Origin: Dechloromonas sp.
GTDB taxonomy: Bacteria > Pseudomonadota > Gammaproteobacteria > Burkholderiales > Rhodocyclaceae
DNA length: 64,000 nt
Direction of reading: 5' to 3'
Assembly (NCBI GenBank): GCA_028687035.1
Contig: JAQUAX010000002.1
Location: forward strand, 1 to 64,000
Shown: one piece after another, positions 48,805-60,631 of the stretch
How positions within the stretch are numbered: the first letter of the stretch is position 1
Layout: each line of letters begins with the position of its first letter
The notes under the pieces: generated by a model
Databases searched by the model: none
Told to the model about the DNA's origin: nothing
What the model saw: only the letters and a program-made list of their open reading frames with translations
Program-made: the position numbers and the translations under genes

Positions 48805-49326
48805 TCAGAGAGGGCGGTGGGGGTCCTGCTCGACCGGCCGGTATTGCGGCAGCAGCAGGATGAAGGTGGCCGGCACCCAGAGCAGTGTGGCGACGAAGGG
48901 TCCGATGAAGTAGCCCCAGCCCGGGAACTCGGCGCCGGCCGCCAGACGCATCAGCGCCTGCATGGCCTGGGTCGCCAGCAGCAGCGGCAGCACCTGCAGC
49001 GCCTGCGTGCCGAGCGGGAACCACAGCAGGCGACGGGACAGTGCCGTCGAGGTGTAGGCGAGCAGCACGTAGGCGAAGCAGTGCTGGCCGAGCACGGCGC
49101 CGTCGGCGACGTCCATCGCCAGGCCGAGCACGAAGGCCCAGCCCATGCCGACCCGGTGCGATTCGCGGACGCTCCAGAAGCACAGCACGAGGGCGACCCA
49201 GTCCGGGACGCCGGGCCAGTGCGCGGTCGGCAGGAAATTGAGCAGGGTCGCCGCGATCAGGCTGAAGAAAATGAACCAGGGGCGGACCGGCAGCAGGATG
49301 CGGGTCGAGGAAAAGGTCGGTTGCAT
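48805..49326 (-). CDS. mreD: Rod shape-determining membrane protein MreD
   Basis: 173 residues, mostly hydrophobic with about five membrane segments ([59 protein letters not shown]). The [16 protein letters not shown] segment is typical of MreD. It links MreB/MreC to RodA-PBP2. Its start overlaps the mreC stop. Confidence 0.93.
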   Translation of the reverse strand: MQPTFSSTRILLPVRPWFIFFSLIAATLLNFLPTAHWPGVPDWVALVLCFWSVRESHRVGMGWAFVLGLAMDVADGAVLGQHCFAYVLLAYTSTALSRRLLWFPLGTQALQVLPLLLATQAMQALMRLAAGAEFPGWGYFIGPFVATLLWVPATFILLLPQYRPVEQDPHRPL

Positions 49327-50255
49327 CAGTCCTCCCGCACCGGGCGGCGTTTCTTCCGGACCGGGCCGTCGGCGCGGGCGGTGGCTTCGGGTGGGCGCTC
49401 GGGCAGCGCCTGGCGGGGGGCGAGCACCATCACTTCGCCGAAATTCTCGACCCCGGCCAGCGGCACGCAGACGATGCGGGCGAAGGAATAGGCGCTGTCG
49501 CGTTCGACGGCGACCACCCTGGCGACCGGGAAGCCGGCCAGGAAGACGCCGTCCAGCCCCGAGGTGACCAGGATGTCGTCGACCTGCACGTCGGCGTTGG
49601 CCGGCATGAAGCGCAGTTCGAGGTAGCCGTTGCCCAGGCCGTAGACGACCGAGCGCTGGCCGCTGCGGGCGACCTGGACCGGCACCACCTGGTCCTTGTC
49701 GGTGATCAGCGTGATTTCGGCCGAGAACGGGAAGACGCGCGTCACCTGGCCGACGATGCCGGCCTCGTCGATCGCCGGCTGGCCGGCGACGATGCCCGCC
49801 TGCTGGCCCTTGTCGACGACGATGCGGCGGGCGAAGGGGTCGCGGGCCGTGTAGAGGATCTGGGCGACCTGGCCGCGGGCTTGCTCGCGTTCCTTGACCT
49901 CGAGCAGCTTGCGCAGCCGTCCGTTTTCCGCCTCGAGCTGGGCGAGGCGCTGCAGGTCGGGGGCCTGGGTCAGCTTGGCGTGCTTCAGTTCCTCGTTTTC
50001 CTGCTGCAGCGCGCGCATGCCCTGCAGGTACTGTCCGGCGTAGTCGACCAGGCTGCCCGGTGTCTGGGCGACGCGCTGCAGCGGGTCGACGAGCAGCGAG
50101 ATGCTCTGGCGCAGCAGTTCGAGACTGTTGAAACGCAGGTCGACGACGAACAGCGCCAGCGAAATGGCGATGTAGAAAGTCAGAAGGGCCAGCGGTGCTG
50201 GCCCTCGCTTGAAGAACGGAGGCGGTGCGTGGTCGATGCCGGCCATCGCAATCAA
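49326..50255 (-). CDS. mreC: Rod shape-determining protein MreC
   Basis: 309 residues: an N-terminal membrane helix ([20 protein letters not shown]), a coiled coil ([28 protein letters not shown]) and the periplasmic beta-barrel pair ending VLAPRQ. The C-terminal tail is Pro/Arg-rich. MreC organises the elongasome. The start may be the first ATG (50255) or the ATG three codons on. It lies 24 bases after mreB. Confidence 0.94.
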   Translation of the reverse strand: MIAMAGIDHAPPPFFKRGPAPLALLTFYIAISLALFVVDLRFNSLELLRQSISLLVDPLQRVAQTPGSLVDYAGQYLQGMRALQQENEELKHAKLTQAPDLQRLAQLEAENGRLRKLLEVKEREQARGQVAQILYTARDPFARRIVVDKGQQAGIVAGQPAIDEAGIVGQVTRVFPFSAEITLITDKDQVVPVQVARSGQRSVVYGLGNGYLELRFMPANADVQVDDILVTSGLDGVFLAGFPVARVVAVERDSAYSFARIVCVPLAGVENFGEVMVLAPRQALPERPPEATARADGPVRKKRRPVRED

Positions 50256-50279
50256 TCCTGCAAGTTTGCGGTCGACGCG

Positions 50280-51710
<1,431 letters not shown>

Positions 51711-51714
<4 letters not shown>

Positions 51715-53168
51715 TCCACAACAGTCTGAAGCAACTGTCGCAGGCGCTGGCCGCGAAGGAAATCTCCAGCGTCGAGTTGACGACGCTGTATCTCGATCGC
51801 ATCGCCCGCCTGAATCCGGAAATCAACGCCTTCGTCACGGTCGACCGCGACAAGAGCCTGCAAATGGCGCAGGACGCCGACGCGCGCCTCGCCGCCGGTA
51901 CGGCCGGCCCGCTGACCGGCATCCCGGTCGCCCAGAAGGACATCTTCTGCGCCGAGGGCTGGACGACGACCTGCGGCTCGAAGATGCTGGCCAACTTCGT
52001 GTCGCCCTACGATGCGACGGTGATCCGCAAGATGCACGCCGAGGCCGGCCTGGTCTCGCTCGGCAAGACCAACATGGACGAATTCGCGATGGGCTCGTCG
52101 AACGAGACCTCATACTTTGGCCCGGTGAAGAATCCGTGGGATCTGAGCCGTGTGCCCGGCGGCTCGTCCGGCGGTTCCGCGGCGGCGGTCGCCGCGCGCC
52201 TGGCGCCGGCAGCGACCGGCACCGATACCGGCGGTTCGATCCGCCAGCCGGCGGCGCTGTGCAACCTGACCGGCCTCAAGCCGACCTACGGCGTCGTGTC
52301 GCGCTACGGCATGATCGCCTTCGCCTCGTCGCTTGACCAGGCCGGCCCGATGGCCGCGTCGGCCGAGGACTGCGCGCTGCTGCTGAACACGATGACCGGC
52401 TTCGACGAGCGCGATTCGACCTCGCTCGACCGCCCCGCCGAAGATTACGCCCGCGCTCTCGACCAGCCGCTGGCCGGCCTGCGCATCGGCCTGCCCAGGG
52501 AGTTCTTCGGCGAAGGCTGTTCGGCCGAGGTGATGGCCGCGGTGCAGGCGGCGATCCGCGAATACGAGAAACTCGGTGCGACCACCGTCGAGGTTTCGCT
52601 GCCCAATTCCCATCTGTCGGTGCCGGCCTATTACGTGATCGCGCCGGCCGAGGCCAGCTCCAACCTCAGCCGTTTCGACGGGGTCCGTTACGGTTACCGG
52701 GCGCCCGAGTACGGCAGCCTCGACGACATGTACGCGAAGACGCGGGCCCAGGGTTTCGGCGCCGAGGTCAAGCGGCGCATCCTGATCGGCGCCTACGTGC
52801 TGTCGCACGGCTACTACGATGCCTACTACCTGCAGGCACAGCGCATCCGCCGGCTGATCGCCAACGATTTCGCCGAGGCCTTCAAGGCCTGCGACGTGAT
52901 CCTCGGCCCGACTTCGCCGTCGACCGCGTTCAAGCTCGGCGAAAAGGCGGCCGACCCGGTGCAGATGTACCTGTCGGACATCTACACCATCGCCGTCAAT
53001 CTGGCCGGCCTGCCCGGCATGTCGATTCCTTGCGGTTTCGCCGGCGGCTTGCCGGTCGGTCTGCAACTGGTCGGCAACTATTTCGCCGAGGCGCAGCTGC
53101 TCAATGTCGCCCACCGCTACCAGTTGGCGACCGACTGGCACCAGCGCCGGCCGGCCGGGCTCGACTAG
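51711..53168 (+). CDS. gatA: Asp/Glu-tRNA amidotransferase subunit A
   Basis: 485 residues of the amidase-signature family. Catalytic Lys in PVAQKDIF, and the Ser-cis-Ser pair in [15 protein letters not shown] and [11 protein letters not shown]. It releases ammonia from glutamine and channels it to GatB. The length is standard. Separated from gatB by the small lipoprotein gene, so the operon reads gatC-gatA-lipoprotein-gatB. Confidence 0.96.
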
Positions 53169-53170
53169 GC

Positions 53171-53698
53171 ATGCGCTGGCTCGGGCCGTTGTTGGCCCTG
53201 CTGCTGGTCGCCGGCTGCGCCGAGCTGGCGAAATCGCCGGACGAGTCCCGTCCGGCGCCGGGCAACAAGCCGGCGCCGGCGCTCGGCGTGCCCAAGATGC
53301 GTTCCGATACGCTGAAATATCTGGCTAGCCGCAACCTTAAGCCGCAGCCGACGCGGCCCTTGAATGTCCGGTCGCGTTGTACCAATAAGGATGGTGGGGG
53401 GACGCGGACTCGTCTTAATCTGCTGGTCAAAGAGGCTGAGGTGCGTACCTTCGATGCCGAGATCGCGATGAAGGGGCGGGGTAGCTGCCGTTTCCGGCTG
53501 GCCGATTTCGACCAGGTCGAGCGCCTGCCGCAGGCGCTGCTCCGCAACAAGCGGGACCCCGGCTGCCTGGTGCGGATGTGGGAAGAGGGGCCCCGTGTGA
53601 CGATTGCTTTCAACAGCTGCCCGCAGTCCTGCGAGCGGGATGCCTTCGACTACCTCTGGCCGATCATGGTCGAGGCCAAGTCGGGGCGGTGTTTCTGA
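53171..53698 (+). CDS. Hypothetical lipoprotein between gatA and gatB
   Basis: 175 residues. A signal peptide with lipobox LLLVAGC (Cys about 16) and a Pro/Ala-rich linker precede a small beta-rich domain with several cysteines (RSRCTNKDGG, GSCRFRLADFDQVERLPQ, PGCLVRMW, NSCPQSCERDAFDYLW). No family recognised; the even Cys number suggests disulfides in the periplasm. About 53321-53430 is lower in GC than the flanks. It sits two bases after gatA and nine before gatB. Confidence 0.75.
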   Translation: MRWLGPLLALLLVAGCAELAKSPDESRPAPGNKPAPALGVPKMRSDTLKYLASRNLKPQPTRPLNVRSRCTNKDGGGTRTRLNLLVKEAEVRTFDAEIAMKGRGSCRFRLADFDQVERLPQALLRNKRDPGCLVRMWEEGPRVTIAFNSCPQSCERDAFDYLWPIMVEAKSGRCF

Positions 53699-53707
53699 AC
53701 AGGTGAC

Positions 53708-55162
53708 ATGATGAATCAGTGGGAAGTGGTGATCGGCATCGAGACGCACGCGCAGCTCTCGACCGTCTCGAAGATTTTCTCCGGTGCGCCGACCGCTTTC
53801 GGCGCCGAGCCGAATACGCAGGCCTGCGCGGTCGACCTCGCGCTGCCCGGCGTTTTGCCGGTGCTGAACAAGAAGGCGGTCGAGTGCGCGATCCGCTTCG
53901 GCCTGGCGATCGGTGCGCATGTCGCGCCGAAGTCGGTTTTCGCGCGCAAGAACTACTTCTATCCGGACCTGCCCAAGGGCTACCAGATCAGCCAGTTCGA
54001 ACTGCCGGTGGTGCAGGGCGGCGCGATCACCGTGCAGGTCGGCAGCGGCGACAAGGCCTACGAAAAGACCGTCAACCTGACCCGCGCCCACCTCGAGGAG
54101 GACGCCGGCAAGTCGCTGCACGAGGACTTCCACGGCAAGTCGGGCATCGACCTGAACCGCGCCGGCACGCCGCTGCTCGAGATCGTCACCGAGCCCGACA
54201 TGCGCTCGTCCGACGAGGCGGTCGCCTACGCCAAGGCGCTGCACGCGCTGGTCCAGTGGATCGGCATCTGCGACGGCAACATGCAGGAAGGCTCCTTCCG
54301 CTGCGACGCCAACGTTTCGGTGCGCCGCCCCGGTGCGCCGTTCGGCACCCGGCGCGAGATCAAGAACCTGAACTCCTTCCGTTTCCTGAAGGAGGCCATC
54401 GACTTCGAAGTCCAGTGGCAGATCAACGAGATCGAGGAAGGCCGCAAGATCCAGCAGGCGACCGTGCTGTTCGATCCGGACAGCGGCGAAACGCGCACCA
54501 TGCGGACCAAGGAGGATGCGCACGATTACCGCTACTTCCCCGATCCCGACCTGCTGCCGCTGGTCATCGCCGACGACTGGATCGCCCGCGTCCGCGGCGA
54601 GCTGCCGGAACTGCCCGCCCAGAAGCGCGAACGCTTCGCCGGCGAGCTGGGACTGTCGGCCTACGACGCGGCCACGCTGACCGCCAGCCAGGAAATCGCC
54701 GGCTTTTTCGAGTCGACCGTGGAAGTCGCCGGTACGGCCAATGCCAAGCCCTGCGCCAACTGGGTCATGGTCGACCTGGCCGCGCGCCTGAACAAGGAAG
54801 GCCGCGACATCGGCCAGTCGCCGGTGTCGCCGGCGCAGCTCGGTGGCCTGGTCCGGCGCATCGCCGACAACACGATTTCCAACAACATCGCCAAGAAGGT
54901 CTTCGAGGCGCTGTGGAACGGCGAAGGCGCCAGTGCCGACGAGATCATCGACAAGCAGGGTCTGAAGCAGATCACCGATAGCGGTGCGATCGAGGCGCTG
55001 GTCGACGAGGTGATCGCCGCCAATGCCGCCAATGTCGCCGAATACCGCGCCGGCAAGGAAAAGGCCTTCAACGCGCTGGTCGGCCAGGTGATGAAGGCGG
55101 CCAAGGGCAAGGCCAACCCGCAGCAGGTCAACGAGCTGCTGAAGAAGAAACTGGCCGGCTGA
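53708..55162 (+). CDS. gatB: Asp/Glu-tRNA amidotransferase subunit B
   Basis: 484 residues. [22 protein letters not shown] is the N-terminal kinase-like signature; [27 protein letters not shown] and [13 protein letters not shown] are diagnostic. The C-terminal YqeY-like tail ends in the helix with [13 protein letters not shown]. GatB activates the carboxylate with ATP. Either ATG at 53708 or 53711 may be used; AGGTGA lies just upstream. Confidence 0.96.
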   Translation: MMNQWEVVIGIETHAQLSTVSKIFSGAPTAFGAEPNTQACAVDLALPGVLPVLNKKAVECAIRFGLAIGAHVAPKSVFARKNYFYPDLPKGYQISQFELPVVQGGAITVQVGSGDKAYEKTVNLTRAHLEEDAGKSLHEDFHGKSGIDLNRAGTPLLEIVTEPDMRSSDEAVAYAKALHALVQWIGICDGNMQEGSFRCDANVSVRRPGAPFGTRREIKNLNSFRFLKEAIDFEVQWQINEIEEGRKIQQATVLFDPDSGETRTMRTKEDAHDYRYFPDPDLLPLVIADDWIARVRGELPELPAQKRERFAGELGLSAYDAATLTASQEIAGFFESTVEVAGTANAKPCANWVMVDLAARLNKEGRDIGQSPVSPAQLGGLVRRIADNTISNNIAKKVFEALWNGEGASADEIIDKQGLKQITDSGAIEALVDEVIAANAANVAEYRAGKEKAFNALVGQVMKAAKGKANPQQVNELLKKKLAG

Positions 55163-55165
55163 GAA

Positions 55166-55819
55166 TCAGCGGGGAGCGGCGGTTCCTGACGGGGCCGCCG
55201 TCGTCGAGCGCCGTCCGGTCAGTTCGGTGTAGCGCTTGCGGTCGGCGTCGTAACGACCGTGGATCGCATCGAATTCCTTTTTCTTGGCGTCGATCAGTTC
55301 CTGCTGGACCTGCATCTCGTGCTCGGCGGCGCGCAGGTCCTTCTGCAGTTCCGGCGGCATCGTCTTCTTCTTGTAGAACTCGGCCTCGTTGGCGATTTTC
55401 GCGTGTTTCTTCCGGATGCCGTCCAGTCGGGTCTGGGCTTCACGGATGGACAGCGTCACGTCGCCCTCGGCCTTCTTCTGCGCCATGTCGATGTCTTCGG
55501 GCGTCGCATAGGTGTCGAGCAGCGCCTGGTCCTTGCGTCGCTGCTCCTTGGCGGCAGCTTCCTCCTGCTTGCGGCGCAATTCTTCCTCGGCCTTCGCGGC
55601 CTTCTGCTCCGGGGTCAGCGGCGGGCCGACTTCCTTCAGCAGATTGCCGCCGCGGTCGAAGATCTTGAAGCCCCGTCCGCGGCAGGCGTCGGGCACCGAG
55701 TCGCCGCAGACCCGCCGGCCCGACTGCGGGTCCTGGCAGCAGTAGAACTCGCCGGCCGCCTGGGCCTGGCCGGCGAGCAGCAGCGCGGCGGCGATCGCCA
55801 GGAGCTTAGGCGTCGACAC
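55166..55819 (-). CDS. Exported coiled-coil hypothetical protein (DUF4124-like start)
   Basis: 217 residues. Signal peptide ([14 protein letters not shown]), then a short Cys-containing segment ([27 protein letters not shown]) reminiscent of DUF4124, then a long charged helix ([21 protein letters not shown] and more). The C-terminus is Ser/Thr/Ala-rich. Its start lies inside the pyrE 3' end (14-base overlap), so it is co-transcribed. Function unknown. Confidence 0.78.
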   Translation of the reverse strand: MSTPKLLAIAAALLLAGQAQAAGEFYCCQDPQSGRRVCGDSVPDACRGRGFKIFDRGGNLLKEVGPPLTPEQKAAKAEEELRRKQEEAAAKEQRRKDQALLDTYATPEDIDMAQKKAEGDVTLSIREAQTRLDGIRKKHAKIANEAEFYKKKTMPPELQKDLRAAEHEMQVQQELIDAKKKEFDAIHGRYDADRKRYTELTGRRSTTAAPSGTAAPR

Positions 55820-56447
55820 CGTACTGCTCCCGGTAGCGCGCCACCGCGGCGCGGTGCGCCGAAAATTCCGGATGGTGTTCCAGATAGGCCATCAGATCCT
55901 TCAGTCCGGCGACGCCGACGACCGGGATGCCGTAGTCGCGCTGCACTTCCTGCACCGCGGACAGGTCGCCCTGGCCGCGTTCCTGGCGGTCGAGCGCGAT
56001 CAGCACGCCGGCCGGGGTCGCGCCGGCGGCGCGGATCAGTTCGACCGATTCGCGCACCGAGGTGCCGGCCGAAATGACGTCGTCGACGATCAGCACGCGG
56101 CCGGCCAGCGGCGCGCCGACCAGCGTGCCGCCTTCGCCGTGGTCCTTGGCCTCCTTGCGGTTGTAGGCGAACGGATAGTTGTGGCCGTTGCGGGCGAGGG
56201 CGATCGAGATCGCGGCGACCAGCGGAATGCCCTTGTAGGCCGGGCCGAACAGCATGTCGAAGCCGACGCCGCCGGTTTCGGCCGCTTTCGCGTAGAATTC
56301 GGCCAGACGGCCGAGCGAGGCACCGTCATTGAACAGGCCGGCATTGAAGAAATAGGGCGACAGCCGCCCGGCCTTGGTCTTGAATTCGCCGAAGCGCAGC
56401 ACCTGGCAGCGGAGGGCGAATTCGATGAAATCCTGACGAAAATCCAT
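55806..56447 (-). CDS. pyrE: Orotate phosphoribosyltransferase
   Basis: 213 residues. The PRPP-binding motif is [31 protein letters not shown] and [13 protein letters not shown] are the orotate site and flexible loop. It makes OMP from orotate in pyrimidine synthesis. ATG 56447 gives [12 protein letters not shown], the usual start. It is divergent from the exonuclease III gene 43 bases away. Confidence 0.96.
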   Translation of the reverse strand: MDFRQDFIEFALRCQVLRFGEFKTKAGRLSPYFFNAGLFNDGASLGRLAEFYAKAAETGGVGFDMLFGPAYKGIPLVAAISIALARNGHNYPFAYNRKEAKDHGEGGTLVGAPLAGRVLIVDDVISAGTSVRESVELIRAAGATPAGVLIALDRQERGQGDLSAVQEVQRDYGIPVVGVAGLKDLMAYLEHHPEFSAHRAAVARYREQYGVDA

Positions 56448-56490
56448 GGTTCTCCACGTAAACGATCCGGCTGGCGCCGATATCTGCCCA

Positions 56491-57279
56491 ATGTTACGCA
56501 TCATCTCCCTCAATCTCAATGGAATCCGCTCCGCCTGGAGCAAAAATGTGCTGCCCTGGGCCGTCGCGCAGCAGGCCGACGTGGTCTGCCTGCAGGAACT
56601 GAAGGCGCAGCATGTCGACCTGTCGGCCGAGATGCTGCGTCCGGACGGCATGCATGCCTATTACCACTGTGCGGAGAAGAAGGGGTACAGCGGCGTCGGC
56701 ATCTGGAGCCGGCGCGAGCCGGACCGCGTCGTCGAGGGTTTCGACGGCGGCGAATTCGATGCCGAGGGCCGCTACATCCGCGCCGACTTCGGCAATCTTT
56801 CCGTCATTTCGCTGTATCTGCCGTCGGGCTCGTCGTCGCCGGAGCGTCAGGAAGCGAAATTCCGCTTTCTCGACGCCTTCTTCCCGCAGATGCAGGCGCT
56901 GCGCGCCGAGGGGCGTGAAATCGTGCTCTGCGGCGACTGGAACATCGCACACCGGGAAATCGACCTGAAGAACTGGAAGTCGAACCAGAAGAATTCCGGC
57001 TTCCTGCCCGAGGAGCGCGCGTGGCTGACGCGGGTGTTCGACGAGCTCGGCTGGGTCGATGTCTACCGCCGCCTCCATCCGGAAACCACCGATGCCAGCT
57101 ACACGTGGTGGAGCAACCGGGGGCAGGCCTGGGCGAAGAACGTCGGCTGGCGTATCGACTACCAGATCGCGACCCCGGGAATCGCCGCCCGGGCCGTCGC
57201 CACCTCGGTCTACAAGGATCAGCGCTTTTCCGATCACGCGCCGCTGACCGTCGATTACGACGCGCCGGATTTGGATTGA
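56491..57279 (+). CDS. xthA: Exodeoxyribonuclease III
   Basis: 262 residues of the EEP nuclease family. [18 protein letters not shown] (metal Glu), [23 protein letters not shown] and [10 protein letters not shown] (catalytic Asp-His) are all present. It removes damaged 3' ends and nicks at abasic sites. ATG 56491 is chosen for the conserved start [10 protein letters not shown]. Divergent from pyrE. Confidence 0.94.
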   Translation: MLRIISLNLNGIRSAWSKNVLPWAVAQQADVVCLQELKAQHVDLSAEMLRPDGMHAYYHCAEKKGYSGVGIWSRREPDRVVEGFDGGEFDAEGRYIRADFGNLSVISLYLPSGSSSPERQEAKFRFLDAFFPQMQALRAEGREIVLCGDWNIAHREIDLKNWKSNQKNSGFLPEERAWLTRVFDELGWVDVYRRLHPETTDASYTWWSNRGQAWAKNVGWRIDYQIATPGIAARAVATSVYKDQRFSDHAPLTVDYDAPDLD

Positions 57280-57341
57280 TTTCACTGCAGGCTCGGGATA
57301 CCCTGTAGCCGTACTCCTTAACGTCATCAACGAGGTTGAAA

Positions 57342-57653
57342 ATGTCTGAACTGAGCGCTGCCAACAAGGACAAGCTGGTTTCCGACCTGAAGGTCGTGAT
57401 CTCCGATACCGAAGAACTGCTGCGTGCCACCGCGGGTGCCGCCGGCGACAAAGTCGGCGAGCTGCGCGAGCGCCTCGGCGTCCGTCTGCGCGATACCAAG
57501 GAACGTCTGATCGACCTGGAAGCCGCCGTCGTCGACAAGACCAAGGCTGCCGCCCGTGCGACCGACGATTTCGTGCACGAAGAGCCGTGGAAGGCCGTCG
57601 GCGTCGCTGCCGCACTCGGTCTGGCCCTCGGCGTGCTGATCGGCCGCCGCTAA
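57342..57653 (+). CDS. DUF883-family protein (ElaB/YqjD-like)
   Basis: 103 residues: a charged amphipathic region (SDLKVVISDTEELLRATAG, LRDTKERLIDLEAAV) and a C-terminal membrane segment ending AAALGLALGVLIGRR. This is the DUF883 (YqjD/ElaB) pattern, linked in E. coli to ribosome binding and stress. It is followed by YqjE- and YqjK-like genes with tiny gaps. GAGG lies before ATG 57342. Confidence 0.9.
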   Translation: MSELSAANKDKLVSDLKVVISDTEELLRATAGAAGDKVGELRERLGVRLRDTKERLIDLEAAVVDKTKAAARATDDFVHEEPWKAVGVAAALGLALGVLIGRR

Positions 57654-57657
57654 GCGC

Positions 57658-58062
57658 ATGGCTGAACAGCCCGGCGGCGAGTCCGGTCGCGAAGGCCTGT
57701 TTGCCGCACTGAAGAATTCGGTCGCGACGCTGGTCGCGATCGTCAGGACGCGCGGCGAACTGCTGGTCACCGAGCTGGAGGAGGAGAAATACCGCCTCCT
57801 CGGGCTGTGGTCGCGGGCGGTCGGCGCCGCGATGATGCTCGGCATTGGCGTCGTGCTCGCGGTGTTCTGCATCGCGTTCGCCTTCTGGGAACAGCGCGTG
57901 CTGGTCTTCGGCCTGTTCGCTGCCTTTTTCGTCGGCGGCGGAATGTGGCTGGTCGCTTCGCTGAAGCGCAGCGCGGCCCAGCCGAGCCGGCTGTTCCGCG
58001 CCAGCCTGGCCGAACTGGACGAGGACCTCGCGCAGCTGCGTCGTCGTCCTTCCGCCGAATGA
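57658..58062 (+). CDS. Phage holin/DUF1469-family membrane protein (YqjE-like)
   Basis: 134 residues. An N-terminal amphipathic helix, then two membrane segments (AVGAAMMLGIGVVLAVFCIAFAF and FGLFAAFFVGGGMWLVASL) and a charged tail. It matches the holin-like YqjE family; the phage name is historical and there is no phage context here. It starts four bases after the DUF883 gene and overlaps the next. Confidence 0.85.
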   Translation: MAEQPGGESGREGLFAALKNSVATLVAIVRTRGELLVTELEEEKYRLLGLWSRAVGAAMMLGIGVVLAVFCIAFAFWEQRVLVFGLFAAFFVGGGMWLVASLKRSAAQPSRLFRASLAELDEDLAQLRRRPSAE

Positions 58063-58352
58063 ATCCTCGCTCGCTCGAACTGGCGACCCGGCACGGCCGG
58101 CTGCAGGCGCGCATCGCCGAGCAGCGGCGGGCGCTGGCCGGCCATTCGGCGCCGATCGAAGGGGCGCTCGCCAAGGGCGACGCGGTCCTCAAGGGTGTCG
58201 ACTGGCTGAAGCACCATCCGGCCGCGGTCGGCGCCGCCGTCGCCGTCGCAGTGATCGCCCGGCCGCCGCGGGCCTGGCGCTGGGCGAAGCGCGGTTTCCT
58301 GCTGTGGCGCGGCTGGCAGGGCCTGAAGAATTCCCTGTCCGGAGCGCGTTGA
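58059..58352 (+). CDS. YqjK-like protein
   Basis: 97 residues, basic. An N-terminal Arg-rich helix (RHGRLQARIAEQRRALAGH) and a hydrophobic stretch (HHPAAVGAAVAVAVIARPP) then WRWAKRGFLLWRGW. Its place after yqjD- and yqjE-like genes and its size fit YqjK. ATG overlaps the upstream stop (ATGA). Role unknown, probably envelope stress. Confidence 0.75.
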   Translation: MNPRSLELATRHGRLQARIAEQRRALAGHSAPIEGALAKGDAVLKGVDWLKHHPAAVGAAVAVAVIARPPRAWRWAKRGFLLWRGWQGLKNSLSGAR

Positions 58353-58354
58353 CC

Positions 58355-58663
58355 GTGGGTGAGGAAGCGCGGCTGGCCTCGGCATTGCCCGGCTGGTGGC
58401 GGCAGATGCTGTCGTCGCAGCGGCGCGAGGCGCGGCGCATCCTCGGCGAGTTGATGGAAACCCGCGGCATGATGCCGCTGCTGATGAAGGCGCGCAACGG
58501 CGTGGCCTGGACCCCGGCCGAGAAGGAGGAACTGCTCGGTCACCTGCGCCGGATGGCGCATCTCTCCCCCTACCTGATCGCGCTGCTGCTGCCGGGCTCG
58601 GTGCTGCTGCTGCCGGCCTATGCCTGGTGGCTTGACCGCCGCCGGCTCAAGCGGCAGGACTAG
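58355..58663 (+). CDS. Small membrane protein, LETM1-like segment
   Basis: 102 residues from GTG 58355 (a TTG at 58349 is an alternative; GGAG at 58341 serves both). WTPAEKEELLGHLRRMAHLSPYLIALLLPGSVLLLPAYAWWLDRR resembles the membrane-proximal part of LETM1-like bacterial proteins. It has one or two membrane segments. It closes the four-gene set and overlaps the convergent ampG 3' end by 17 bases. Function unknown. Confidence 0.65.
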   Translation: MGEEARLASALPGWWRQMLSSQRREARRILGELMETRGMMPLLMKARNGVAWTPAEKEELLGHLRRMAHLSPYLIALLLPGSVLLLPAYAWWLDRRRLKRQD

Positions 58664-59918
58664 CCGCGGTTTCGCCCGTCTCGCGCCACGGCGCGACGCG
58701 GAACAGCAGCAGCATGCCGGGCACCGCCAGCGCCGAGCACAGCCAGAAGAAGTTCAGCCAGCCCAGGGTCTCGACCAGCCAGCCGGCCGATGCGTTGATG
58801 AAGGTGCGCGGCACCGCCGCCAGGCTGGTGAACAGCGCCATCTGCGTCGCCGTGTAGGCCGGATGCGTGGCGCGCGCGATGTAGGCGACGAAGGCCGCCG
58901 TACCCAGCCCGACGCCGAGCGCCTCGAGGCCGATCACGAAGGCCAGTGCGACGCGCTCGCCGGCGCCGATCGTGTCGAAGTGCCCCTGCGCCGCCAGCCA
59001 CGCGAAGCCGAAAATCGACACCAGCTGCACGACGCCGAACAGCCACAGTGCGCGGTTGATCCCGAGCCGGACCATCCACAGACCGCCGAGCAGCGCGCCG
59101 ATGACCGCCGGCCACAGCCCGGCGTGCTTGGCGATCAGGCCGATGTCGGTCTTCGTGAAGCCCATGTCGAGGTAGAAGGGGGTCGCCAGCGCCGTGCACA
59201 GGCTGTCGCCCAGCTTGTACAGGAAGATGAAGGCAAGCACGGTGGCCGCGCCGCGCCAGCCCTGGCGGCCGATGAATTCGTGGAAGGGTTCGGTGACCGC
59301 CTGGCGCAGCGTCTTCGGGGCGCCGCGAACCGCCGGCTCGGCGACCCGCCAGGCCATCGCCATGCCGGGCAGCATGAAGGCGCCGGTGATCCAGAACACC
59401 TCGTTCCACGGCAGCCGGTCGGCCAGGATCAGCGACAGCGAGCCGGGAATCAGGCCGGCGATGCGGTAGGCGTTCACATGCACGGCGTTGCCGAGGCCGA
59501 GTTCCTCGTCCTTGAGAATCTCCCTGCGGAAGGCGTCGACCGCGATGTCCTGCGTCGCCGACAGGAAGGCGAGCAGCGCGGCCAGCCACAGGATGGGCCA
59601 GATGTTGTCCTTCGGGTCGAGGCCGCCGAGGCTGCCGATCGTGAACAGCAGGCCGGCCTGGGTGACCAGCATCCAGCCGCGACGGCGGCCGAAGCCGGGT
59701 ATCGAGAAGCGGTCGAGCAGCGGCGACCACAGGAATTTCCAGGTGTAGGGGAACTGGATCAGCGCGAAGAAGCCGATCGTCTTCAGATCGACGCCCTCGC
59801 TGCGCAGCCACGCCGGCAGCAGGTTCAGCAACAGGTACAGCGGCAGGCCGGACGAGAAGCCGGTGAAGATGCAGATCAGCATCTTCCGGCTGAGCAGCGC
59901 GGCGAGCCAGGCCGGCAT
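58647..59918 (-). CDS. ampG: AmpG-type muropeptide permease (MFS)
   Basis: 423 residues with about 12 membrane segments. IFTGFSSGLPLYLLLNLLPAWLRSEGVDLKTIGFFALIQFPYTWKFLWSPLLDRF contains the AmpG signature, and IAVDAFRREILKDEE is also typical. It imports anhydro-muropeptides for recycling and can influence beta-lactamase induction. Starts one base into the metW stop, so it is the third gene of metX-metW-ampG. Confidence 0.93.
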   Translation of the reverse strand: MPAWLAALLSRKMLICIFTGFSSGLPLYLLLNLLPAWLRSEGVDLKTIGFFALIQFPYTWKFLWSPLLDRFSIPGFGRRRGWMLVTQAGLLFTIGSLGGLDPKDNIWPILWLAALLAFLSATQDIAVDAFRREILKDEELGLGNAVHVNAYRIAGLIPGSLSLILADRLPWNEVFWITGAFMLPGMAMAWRVAEPAVRGAPKTLRQAVTEPFHEFIGRQGWRGAATVLAFIFLYKLGDSLCTALATPFYLDMGFTKTDIGLIAKHAGLWPAVIGALLGGLWMVRLGINRALWLFGVVQLVSIFGFAWLAAQGHFDTIGAGERVALAFVIGLEALGVGLGTAAFVAYIARATHPAYTATQMALFTSLAAVPRTFINASAGWLVETLGWLNFFWLCSALAVPGMLLLFRVAPWRETGETAASPAA

Positions 59919-60631
59919 CAGCGGACGCGACTCAGGCGGTAGACCGCCAGGCTGCCGAGGAAATTGAGTTCGCGTTCGTCGTCGCTATCGACCGGCTTGC
60001 CGGCCTCGTCGAGCACCCGGCGCTCGCGGATGACCAGGCCGGTTTGCGTGCACAGCGCCTCGAAATCGAGCAGCGTGAAGAAGCGCACGTTGGGCGAGTC
60101 GTACCACTGGTAGGGCAGGTCTTCCGAAACCGGCATGCGGCCGTCGAGCACCGAGCGCAGGTTTTTCCAGTACGCGAAGTTCGGGAAGGAAACGACCGCC
60201 TCGCGGCCGATGCGCAGCATTTCGCGCAGGATGCCCTCGGTGTGGCGCACCGTCTGCAGCGTGCGCGACAGCACGACGTGGTCGAAGGCCTGGTCGGCGA
60301 ATTCGTCGAGGCCGCGCTCCAGGTTGCCCTGGATCACGTTGATGCCGTTGCGGATCGCCGCGAGGATGTTGGCGTCGTCGATTTCGACGCCGACGCCGCG
60401 TACACCGCGGGTATCGATCAGGTGCTTCAGCAGCGTGCCGTCGCCGCAGCCGAGGTCGAGCACGCGGTGGCCCGGCTCGATCCAGCCGGCGATGACGTCG
60501 AAGTCGGGGCGGCCCAAGGTGTGCGTGAGTTGCCCCGCTTCGCGGAGCGGGGCCGCCTCACCACGAATTGGAGTGGCGCCTGACGGCGCTCCGTTGCGGC
60601 ATTCACTCACTGGCGTTCGCGGCGTGGTCAT
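59918..60631 (-). CDS. metW: MetW, methionine biosynthesis partner of MetX
   Basis: 237 residues; the usual length is about 200. SAM-binding methyltransferase-like motif [18 protein letters not shown], then [20 protein letters not shown] and [19 protein letters not shown]. MetW is paired with MetX in homoserine acetylation/methionine synthesis. ATG 60631 overlaps the metX stop (ATGA). About 38 extra N-terminal residues come from a palindromic GC-rich element (60525-60610); a TTG at 60517 would give the normal length but lacks a ribosome site. Confidence 0.92.
   Translation of the reverse strand: MTTPRTPVSECRNGAPSGATPIRGEAAPLREAGQLTHTLGRPDFDVIAGWIEPGHRVLDLGCGDGTLLKHLIDTRGVRGVGVEIDDANILAAIRNGINVIQGNLERGLDEFADQAFDHVVLSRTLQTVRHTEGILREMLRIGREAVVSFPNFAYWKNLRSVLDGRMPVSEDLPYQWYDSPNVRFFTLLDFEALCTQTGLVIRERRVLDEAGKPVDSDDERELNFLGSLAVYRLSRVR
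60525..60610. repeat. REP-like palindromic element within the metW 5' end
   Basis: About 86 bases bounded by GTGAGT (60525-60530) and ACTCAC (60605-60610) in inverted orientation. Inside are CCCCGCT-TCGCGG-AGCGGGG, a perfect 7-base stem, and GGAGTGGCGCC / GGCGCTCC. It encodes the nonconserved start of MetW. Confidence 0.5.

Noticed and set aside
57280-57335. CTGCAGG/CCTGTAG inverted repeat after xthA
   Set aside because: One mismatch and no T-tract, so not called a terminator.
57658-58062. Possible prophage signal from the holin-like protein
   Set aside because: The gene belongs to the yqjD-yqjE-yqjK type set; no phage genes are nearby.
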